NCBI GenBank assembly: GCA_026413255.1
Contig: JAOCZO010000015.1
Coordinates: 275,666-339,665 of the forward strand
Length of the DNA stretch: 64,000 nt
Source of the DNA: Fereydounia khargensis
Lineage: Eukaryota; Basidiomycota; Ustilaginomycetes; Urocystidales; Fereydouniaceae
Reading direction: 5' to 3'
Part shown: piece after piece, positions 55,729-64,000 of the stretch
Position numbering within the stretch: the first letter of the stretch is position 1
Layout of the letters: every line of letters begins with the position of its first letter
The notes under the pieces: model-generated
What the model saw: only the letters and a program-made list of their open reading frames with translations
Database searches by the model: none
Told to the model about the DNA's origin: nothing
Translations under genes and position numbers: made by a program

Positions 55729-57356
55729 ATGGCGATTGATCCTGCGCGGCCATCACCACGGCTTCCGGCCGAGCTGCTATCGTACATTGTCTCGCTGGTG
55801 CACGAGCAATCGGTGCCATGGGATGGGAGCTTTGGCTCTCTGCACCTACTGGGCCGGGTGAGCCGGCTGGTGCGCGCGCTGTCCCAGCCGCACCTGTATG
55901 CCACGGTGGTGCTGGGGGGGCCCGAGGCAGCGGTCGGCTGGGTCGACGCGGTCTCTGCGCACCCGGAGCTGCTGTGTGTTTTGCGCCGCGCGTGGCTGGG
56001 CAACATCAAGGCCGCGTCCCCGGGGCAGGGGCTGGACCCGCTCGGGCTGCAGCTCGACGAGGCCGGCTGGTACGAGGAGATAGAGGGCGGCTTTGTCGTC
56101 GCGCATGCGTACGCGTCCCATGTGTCCGAACGGCCCTCGGCGGTGCCTAGCAAGAAGAGGGGGCAGGCGAGACGGGTGAGTGTCTACTGGGCCGAGGAGG
56201 AGCTCATTGACGCCGACTCGGACGACGACCATGCCAGACCCGCGTGGCAGCTCCTCTATGCCTCCAGCCGACCTACTCGATCCGCCCGCGAGCGCCAGCG
56301 TCCGTCCCACTCTCAGCCCTGGTCCGGACCCAGACGCAGACACGCCATGTCCCCCACCGCCCCCGGCCCCTCGGAGGGCGACCTCGACCCCTGGGACATG
56401 GTCGAGGCCCAGGCCCGTCTTCTCGCCGCCCAACTAGAACCAGAACAAGAACCGGAACCGAAACCCCAGCCACAGCCGCAGCCACAGCCGCAGCCGCAGC
56501 CGCAGTCGGAGCCGCAGCCGCAGTCGGAGCCGGGGGCCGTGCCTCTCTCGCGCGCACTCGAGGCACGACGGGCCCACCTGTCCCCCAAGCCCGGGCAGCG
56601 GCGCGAGATCTACGCCTACCACCTGGTCACTGCGACCCTGGAGAACTGGATCAACGCCTACTTTGCCGAGATCCGCACCCTGCGCTACATTACCATCACC
56701 GTACGTCTGGCCCCCTCTCCCCTCTCCCCTCGCCCCTCGCCCTTGCTTGAGACTGACGGCTGCTGTATGTTTGTGGTTTGTGCAATGCGCAGTTTTATCC
56801 GGGCCACTTGCTGGACGACGACAAGCTCGAGCATGTGCTCAGGCGCATCCTGTCGGCCGAGGATAATCCGGTCCTCGAGGTGCTGGTGATACGCATAGCG
56901 TACGAGCCCGAGGCGGCCGGCTCGCGCTTCCGCCGCCTCGATAGGGCCAAGACGATCGGCGGGGCTGTCGAGCGCATCGCTGACCCCAGGCTGCGCGTCG
57001 AGGGCCTCAGTGCTGCCGTGGGCGCGGGCCACCTCGCCCCTCCCACCACGCAACGGGGCCCGGGGCCGGGGCCGGGGCTGAGCCACGCGTCCAGCCGCGC
57101 CGTACGCATCGCCCACGACGGGTGGTGGGCCCGCATCCTCCCTCCCCGCGTCCAGGGGGAGCGCGAACAGGGCATGCCCATGGCCAAGGCCACCGTGCTC
57201 GCCCAGGCCAACCCGTTCACCGGCACCAACCAGGCGCTCAAACTCAGCGGCAGGACTGCATCCAGCAGCCTCAACGACCTGCTCAGACAGACGACCTACG
57301 TCAACGCCTGGATCGCACGAGACCGAGACGGCTCCAACGCCCCCATAGAAGAGTGA
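55729..57356 (+). CDS. F-box-like protein (511 aa)
   Basis: Exons 55729-56700 and 56793-57356 flank a 92-nt intron (GTACGT...GCGCAG), phase 0. An F-box-like N-terminus (residues 11-55) reads RLPAELLSYIVSLVHEQ...LLGRVSRLVRALSQPHLYATVVL, the pattern of a Skp1-binding F-box followed by the first strand of a sensor domain. A (Pro-Gln)n tract lies at about 243-262 in a disordered middle. The second exon has an LxVLVIRIAYEPE strand typical of leucine-rich-repeat-like folds. A start at 55666 would add 21 residues with an unlikely poly-Thr stretch, so I prefer 55729. Substrate and partners are unknown. Many basidiomycetes carry large F-box families of this style. Confidence 0.75.
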
Positions 57357-57464
57357 TCCCCACCCCACACCACACCGCACTGCGCTTGTCACAGTGACTC
57401 AGCCAACGGTCTGTGCGCAACGACGCCACCCCACTGTTCGAGGCCGGCCGAGCACGCAGACCGT

Positions 57465-57496
57465 ACAGCACAGCACAGCACAGCACAGCACAGCAC
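57465..57496. repeat. (CACAG)n pentanucleotide repeat
   Basis: Six near-perfect units just upstream of the TATA-like word of the hemerythrin-like gene. Confidence 0.9.
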
Positions 57497-57498
57497 GG

Positions 57499-57505
57499 TA
57501 TATAA
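57499..57505 (+). promoter_or_regulatory. TATA-box candidate for the hemerythrin-like gene
   Basis: TATATAA lies 64 nt upstream of the start codon at 57570, a reasonable distance for a fungal core promoter with a short leader. It sits right after the CACAG repeat. The call rests on sequence and spacing only. Confidence 0.5.
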
Positions 57506-57569
57506 AGTGCAAAGCGAGACGGGGGGTGGACGTTGTGCTCTGCCGTTTGCGAGCTGCAACCAGACCAGG

Positions 57570-58500
57570 ATGAGCTGTACCAACACGCCTAGCGTTACGC
57601 TGTGCCACGAGATCCAGGTGGGTCCGCGATCCACCTGCCCCGCCTGGGAAAGAGGGAGACTGACGAGCGCAGCGTGCTGTACGTAGGTGGACCACGATAA
57701 CATCCGCGACCTGTTCGCGCGGTTCCAGGACGCCCGATCGCGTCGTGACGAGCCGCACATGCTCGACAGTACGCCTGTCACCCCTCCCGCCTCCTTGCCT
57801 GTGATGAGCTGACACGTCCACAGTTGCGCACACGATCATACAGCAGGCCTCGATTCACGCGGACGCCGAGGTAAGCACCGCCGCCTGGCCCTGCTCTGCT
57901 GCAGACAGCTCACGCGCGCGGCAGGAAATGTCCGTCTACCCGCTCATGGAGGCCAAGGGCATGCACGACGTCGCCGACCACGACCGCGCCATGCACCAGG
58001 GCATCAAGCGCTCCCTCGCAGAGCTCGACACCGCGTCCCCCGCCTCTCTCGGCTCGGACACGTACGCCGCCCTCGTCCACTCTGCCACCCGCGAGTTTCT
58101 CTCCCACGCCCAAGTACGCCCCCCCCCCCCCTCCTGCCCCCACGCCCACCATCGACTGACTCACTCCCCTCGCGCAGGTGGAAGAGTCCACCCACCTCCC
58201 CAGGCTCACCCAACTCCTCACGGCCGCAGAAGAGACGCGCGTCATCAACGACTTCCTCAAGGCCCGCAGACTCGCGCCCACCCACCCGCACCCGCGCAAC
58301 CCGCAGTCCGGATCCATCGCCCAGACCGTCGCCGCCATCATGGGTACGTCTACTCTTCTTGCCTCACCCGTTTCATGTGGCTTTGCATTCATTCCCACCC
58401 CCGCCCCCGCCCTGCAGCACGACCCATGGACGAGCTCTCCAACCTGGAGCGCAGGTTCGTTCCCCTCAAGTACCACCACGTCGACGATATCGGCGTCTAG
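57570..58500 (+). CDS. Hemerythrin-like HHE-domain protein (204 aa)
   Basis: Six short exons in 0.93 kb: 57570-57617, 57687-57768, 57824-57870, 57925-58113, 58178-58343 and 58418-58500. Every junction is in phase with GT...AG ends. The protein is a four-helix bundle of the HHE type, which binds a di-iron (or other metal) centre. Candidate ligands are His19 (VDHDNIRDLF), His55 and Glu59 (IHADAEEMSVYP), His78 (ADHDRAMHQGI) and the C-terminal VEEST H-x-x region. Fungal members are linked to oxygen, iron or nitric-oxide handling, but few have been tested. No signal peptide or membrane span is seen, so it should be cytosolic or nuclear. The C-terminus (MDELSNLERRF) is hydrophilic. Intron density is much higher than in its neighbours. 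Confidence 0.88.
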
Positions 58501-58579
58501 CCAGCCAAATCTGTATCGCCCTGCAATGAAATGCCATGTTGTTTGATTTCCTCTAAAGTGCGCCGTGGTCCAGTGTCGG

Positions 58580-61500
58580 TCAGGACAGGTCGAGGCCAAG
58601 CTCGCGCGTCAGGTCTGGGTCGGGTCGAGCGTCAGTCGGTCTGGGCGTGGGCGACACTCGCGGCGCGGATGCGCAAGCCTACTCACCGGCCACATGGCGC
58701 TCGCGCTTCTCGAGAATGACGGCGTACCGAATCACTGGCTTGAGATCCTCGCACGCAAGCTGGTCGGGTGGCATCGTCAGTTGAGACGACAGCACAGCAC
58801 GCCATAGGACAGGGGCAACTCACCTTGACCAGACGGTCGACAGAAAACAGGCGCGACGTCATCGAATGCACCTGTCCGTAAAACGCCGCTGCCGACCTAG
58901 TCGCGAGCAGCTCGGCCTCGTTCATGCGCAGTATCGCGATCGCCACGCGGAACAGAATCACCATGCCCTCGACAAACATCACGTCCCACACCCGGAACAG
59001 CGTCTCGACGGGCAGGCAGTCCGTGTACAGCGACAGGAACCACGCAAACGTGACCGCTGGTAGGTCGACGCCCAGCTCGCTCAGGTGCGCGCTCAGCGCC
59101 GGCATCAGCTCATCCACCAGCTCAATCAGCACCCGCTGGTCCGCCTGAGACACAAGCAGGTGCGACGTGTAGTACTCGCTCGGAAGGATCTTCTCAATGA
59201 TGCAGACCAGCACCCAGAACGCCTCCTCCTCCGTAGCGTGCGTCAGCAACAGCGTCGCCGCAAGGTTGTTCATACCTTGACAGTATCCACACGCCGGATT
59301 GTACCACGAGAATGCAACCAACAGCCGGCGCAGCTTGGCCACTCCCGGGCCGTCACCGCCAAAAAACATGTTCGTCGGCATCGTACGGTGCACGTCGAGA
59401 TCGATCTGCGTGAGGCACTCATTCGTCTCGCCCTCGTGCTCGTTGAGCAGCTCCTGGTATCGCCCCGGTTCATGCACCTCGTTCGCGCCGCTGCACTCTG
59501 CCCAGATCTTGGCGCGGTAACACAGCGGGATACCCGCCTGACACAGCTCCAGGAACTCCTTCCAATCTTCCTTACCAGCCTTGCTGTCCCCCATCCGGTT
59601 GATCCCCACCAAACCCTGACTGTATTCTTCCTCTAATACCTTGTCGACCGCGAAGATTCCCGCTGCTCCGGACCGCCCTGCCGCACCATCAGCGCCTGTC
59701 CCATTGACAAGTGCCTCAGCATGAGCTGCACGCAGTCGCTCCCTCCTGCGCTCAAGAAAGTCGTCCCATTTGGCCTTTTGCGTCGACTGCTGGCTGTCAT
59801 GCATATCCTGAAGCTGCGAGAGAAGCCTTCGGATTGTGCTGGAGGTCGAAGGCGGCTTGGCCAGCCTCCGCGACGAAGAAGTCGATGGTGTTCGAGCAAA
59901 AGACGTACCAGTTTTGCCTTGGTCGTCGTCGCGGCCACTCCGGCTGCTCCTCTCGGCGGCACCTACAGAGCTAGTCTCGGTAGCAGCACCCCGCTTGGAC
60001 GAGACGTTGGTCGACAGCGATGCTTGAGAAGTGACGCTGACTGACAGCGCCTCAGCGACCGGCTTGGAGGGCGCGACTGAAAGCAAGCCCTTGCGCTTTG
60101 CCGTCGAGATTGAGCCGCTTCTGCCCCGGCCGTCTGCCATGGGATCTTCCGGGGGTTCAGACAGGGAGGCAGCAGCAAGACTGCTTCGCTCGCTCGCTGC
60201 ATTGCTGACAACACGCGCATCTGCATCTGTCGCAAAGCCACTTTCGCCTTCCGTCATCTCCTCTTCCTCGGTGTCAGACTCGTTGAGATCCGGGTCCTCC
60301 TTGTCTTCCTCACTCTGGCTGTCCGTACCACCGCGCGCCCGAACACCAACCCGAATGCCTGTAAGACAGGCTGGTGCTGGCGTCGATGCCTTCCGTGCTT
60401 GGCGCAAAAGCCGAATGTCGGCGCGCGTTGCATCGTAAATAAAGCCGTAGCGGTCAGTTAGCAGCTCTGCCTCATCGTCATCATCATTTTCGTCCTCGTC
60501 GTCGTCCTCCTTGCTAGTCAGGCTCTCGACGTGGCCGTATCCAGGAACCGGACCCTTGCCTCCGTAAACCTCAAATTCGTCGCCGGAACTCTCCTCGTCA
60601 AGAGGATCTAGTCGCTTGCCATTCCCACCAGCTTTTGACGCGTGCGACCTGTCAATTGATCGGCTCCCCGAAGAGCTTGCCGCGGCAGATGACCAGGACG
60701 ATGCGGCTTTCAGAGCCTTTCGGCGTTTCTTCATCATCGTGGGCGGGGCTGCATCCGACGGGATGATGGCTTCCAGCTCAACTGTAGCAGGAGGACGAGG
60801 CGATACGCCAGGTTCAGTCACGACCGATGATGTTGCAGCAGCTGCGTTCGCTGGCAGGTTGGTGTTGCTGAACTGATACATGTCGGGAAGGCGAGTGACA
60901 TTTGGCTCGACAGTAGAGCCTTTGCTAGGTGGGCGGGTATAGCGTCCAAAAGCGCGTGCAAAGGTGGTAGCTGATGCTGCCTTGCTCGTGGCAGCACTTG
61001 CCTTACTGCTGGCTGCGCTGATGGTCGCAGCAGACGATGCCGTACTGCCGTGACTAGGGACCCGCTTCGCTAGCTCTTCGACCTGGCTCAGCTTTGCCTG
61101 TGCAAGTGAGATTGGGCGAGGGCGCGAACCCGAGCTTTTACGACCGCCAGCTCCCGGCCGGATAGGCTCTTCGACGATTTTACCCTCATCTCGAGCTCTT
61201 CCGACTAGGCTCATTGCGAGCTTGGCAACTAACTCGGACGTCTTCTTGCCGCTGTCGTACAGCAGACTCGATGGCTCTGAGGTCATGACTCGAGTTGCAA
61301 GAAAGATGGCTTTGAAGTGTGTTGGCTTTGGCAGCGCGCCGGCAGGCAAGCCAAGCTCGGAACGCAGCCTTTCTGTTGAAGGAGACGTCGGTTCAGGACC
61401 GATGGCCTCATGAATGGCGACGGGAACGCTTTTGCTGGACGCTCGCCGAATGGCTACCGGTCTGTCAGCTACTTCTCGGGTCATGTCCTCGTTAGGCAAC

Positions 61501-63845
61501 TCTGAAGATTCGATCGATGACGAGGCATCTTCTCCATCGCCAACAGACTTGGCCTTTGGCCCGGCTTTAACCGTACCCGACGCGAATACCTCATCATCCT
61601 CAGCATCTCCGGAGTGGTCGTTGGAGTTGGCCACAGGTGTTGGCTTTTTCCTGCGCCAAGCGAGCGTTCCCAGAATGCCGAGGCCTGACCGGCTAGATTT
61701 GCTTGCTGGCCCGGGAGATGCTGGCTCTTGCATCAGGGACGCAGTGGAGAAAGACCGCCCGTGGCGAGTGGGCGTGCCTGTCTTTTGTTTGGAGCCTCGG
61801 ATGGTTGCATCTCCCTCAGACTCAGACAAGGCAGAGAAGGCAGAACCAGATTGTTGTGCCGGCGCGTTAAAGGGGTCGGCGCGTTCCTCATCGTCACAGG
61901 CATTCTCTCCTGTCACCGAGTGGCGGCCTGGACTGGTTGCCTTGACGTTGCTGGATGCAGTGCTTGCAGCTGCTTTACGATTTGCTGAAGATCCCGCCCA
62001 TGGCATCAGACCGCTGGCCCATTCGCTGAGGCCAGACGAGCCGCTCCTCGCGCCAACACTGTTTGACGATACTGATCTCACCGCCTTGGGCCGCAGGGGT
62101 TTGGTCGGGCTCTGAGGGACTGCGGGCGATCTGGAGGACGAAGCAATGCTCGCGGAATCAGAAGCGGCGTCAGGATATGCCGCTTTTGCCAGTTTTGGGG
62201 GTGCCTGGCTGGAGGCTTCGGTTCGGACTGAGGCTACTGAGGGAGACCGTTCCCTGCGGCTGCTCTTGATGCTGGCCGATTTAATCGACGGTGAGCTCTC
62301 CTTGAAGCTAGATCCAGAGACGCCGTCGAGGTCTTCCAACATGGCCTCCTGCAAAGACTGTGGCAGACCGACTGGCTCTGGCTCACGGTGGCGATTCCAG
62401 CCAGACAAAGTCGGCCCATGAATCTCGAGAGCACCAGCAAGAGCGCCGGTAGCTGTAGCTGGAGCGACGGCGAGGGATCCGATTCCTGTAACCCCGATGA
62501 CCGTCTGTCGCTTGGCCGCCTTTCTGGCAGCAGCAGCATCGCTGTGATTCTTGCGCTTTGAGGCTTCCGCATCCAGAACTGGAGCACGTACGAGGGCACG
62601 GCTGATCTCGCCTTCCTTGATTCCATGCTGGAGACAAAGGCTGGTCAAGGCGGACTCGCGAGACTGGTGCTGCGCATTCATGTGCTCCATCGCCTCTAGA
62701 TGCTTTGCTCTCTCTTTGATCGCAGACGCCTTTGCCTTGGCAGCCTCGTCGAGAGCTTCAGAGAGTGCACGAGAGAGCGACTGTACCATTGAAAGCACGT
62801 TCTCCGGCAAGCCTGGAGCCAAAGGAGCGTCCACTACGCGAGGCGTGCTCGGCTGGGTCCGGGCAGAACGACGAGAGGTCTCCTTGGTGTGGGGGGGCGA
62901 GGTGATGGTTGGATCGCGCGACCTGACGGTTGACAATGCGCCCTGGCCTTCTGTGGCAGCACTTTCAAGACAACGCTCGACCTCTCGAGCACTCATTGTG
63001 TGAAGGGAGATCATCAAGTCGAGGCTGGGAGCTTGGGTTACTTCCTCGTCGCTGTTACCATCGAGTACATCATCACGAGGAGTTCGAAGCTGGGAATCGG
63101 CGAGACGGAAAGCCGAGTCGGGTCTGACCATGTGACGTGAATCAAGCACAGGGCGGCCGAGAGGCGACATTGCTCCCTGCCTCTGACTGGCGCGGGAGGA
63201 AGCCCTGGGCGGCCTTGGTACCGGTGTGTTACTAGCGGATCGAGACCGCGTACGAAGTGCGGCGGGTGTGCGGAGCTGTGGCGAGACGAGAGGCGGAGCT
63301 TGGCTGGATTTGGCGGCCCTGGGAGAACGCATTCCACGGGAAAGGACGGCAGCTAGTTCTGCTGCAGGGCCATCAATATCATCTTCCGAGTCAATGTCCT
63401 CGTTGTGCTCGATAATAGTTGTGTTACCCGCATCTTGATCTTCGTCACCATTGTCATCATAGTCATCATCATCATCGTCTGTGTGGGTCTGACTGCGAGA
63501 AGATGCTGGGTCTTCGGAAGCATAGGTCCCTGTGGTAGTTTGCTTGCGAGAAGACGGACCAGCGAGCTGTTCAGCTTCGATTCTCTGTGAGAGGCCCTTC
63601 AGATCAAAGTTGCGTGCTGGTCCGGCGAAGGTGGGGCTCAGAGCGTGAGGCGGTGAAAGACGATGCTGTTGCTGCCGCTGCTGAGCCCACACCGGACGGT
63701 TGACTAACGCTGGTCCGGGTGCTGTGGCAGCAGGTGACGCGGCGGAGTCGTCGTGGTCGAGGAGGGGATGTGACTCAGCTGCTGTCCGTGGGATGCTTGA
63801 GGATGACAGCGTGTCGGTTGCTGTCGGCTCTGCTGTGCCTGCCAT
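58580..63845 (-). CDS. TBC-domain Rab GTPase-activating protein (1,709 aa)
   Basis: A giant first exon (63845-58824, 1,674 codons) is followed by two small exons, 58759-58687 and 58614-58580; phases fit and the end reads LTRELGLDLS. The TBC domain (about 1435-1665) opens with KEFLELCQAGIPLCYRAKIW. It has the catalytic arginine finger IDLDVHRT (Arg1487) and the glutamine finger YCQGMN (Gln1523), plus SLYTDCLPVETLFRVWD, so it should stimulate GTP hydrolysis by a Rab of the secretory or endocytic route. The first 1,400 residues are mostly disordered and Ser-rich, with two predicted coiled segments (about 350-400) and acidic runs; this part may hold targeting sites. Such N-terminal extensions occur in the Gyp2/Mdr1 and Msb3/4-like groups. 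The Rab substrate is unknown. It is convergent with the hemerythrin-like gene, 79 bp apart. Confidence 0.93.
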
Positions 63846-63920
63846 GTTGACTGCTGGCTCATGAAGCGGCTGGGTGTCGTCTTTGTTGGGGAGAATCCGA
63901 GCTCAGCGGAGAAAGAGAAG

Positions 63921-64000
63921 AACCTTCTTCTTCTTCTTCTTCTTCTTCTTCTTCTTCTTCTTCTTCTTCTTCTTCTTCTTCTTCTTCTTCTTCTTCTTCT
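63921..64000. repeat. (TTC)n microsatellite, cut by the window edge
   Basis: At least 25 uninterrupted CTT/TTC units begin about 75 nt upstream of the TBC-gene start and run off the window. On the gene's strand it is a (GAA)n tract in the promoter or leader. Confidence 0.95.

Overview
The window is nuclear DNA of a filamentous or yeast-like fungus, most likely a basidiomycete. GC-rich genes stand close together on both strands, and introns are short (about 50-110 nt) with GTRNGT donors, CTGAC/CTAAC branch sites and YAG acceptors. Secreted precursors have Kex2-type KR sites, and low-complexity Q/A/S/E tracts sit inside large proteins. Gene content and style would fit Ustilaginomycotina, but that placement is inference. 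There are no rRNA genes, CRISPR arrays or recognisable transposons, and I could not support any tRNA. I can support twenty protein genes; exon junctions were worked out by hand from splice signals and reading phase.

Left third (1-19.3 kb): a 51-aa membrane microprotein, a 927-aa Cys/His-tailed protein of unknown role, a small secreted double-psi beta-barrel protein, the bifunctional purine enzyme ADE17, a patatin-like lipase of the TGL3/4/5 type, the rRNA-processing factor EFG1, and a 6-phosphofructo-2-kinase whose bisphosphatase half has lost both catalytic histidines.

Middle (19.3-36.5 kb): a secreted Kex2-processed repeat precursor, the copper P-type ATPase CCC2, an ER cyclophilin with what looks like a second, membrane-anchoring terminal exon, glycogen synthase, a probable mitochondrial protein and the lariat debranching enzyme DBR1. 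CCC2 loads copper into secretory-pathway oxidases, and the cyclophilin and the Kex2 substrate use the same pathway, but no operon-like logic is expected here. Glycogen synthase and the PFK-2 both belong to carbohydrate storage and flux control.

Right part (36.5-64 kb): an SH3 plus RA-like polarity protein (Bud14/Tea4-like SH3), a La-motif RNA-binding protein, a 1,537-aa coiled-coil/F-box-like protein, gamma-tubulin complex component 2, a second F-box-like protein, a hemerythrin-like protein packed into six tiny exons, and a 1,709-aa TBC (Rab-GAP) protein whose promoter runs into a long TTC microsatellite at the window edge.

Long gene-free stretches (7.1-10.3, 21.2-22.9, 28.3-30.8 and 48.7-52.0 kb) lie between divergent genes. 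They are rich in short tandem repeats, notably pentanucleotides and a palindromic ACAGTACTGT word that I find almost only outside coding sequence. The two best leads are the cyclophilin locus, where a 5' splice site itself encodes the KDEL tail, and the Kex2-repeat precursor.
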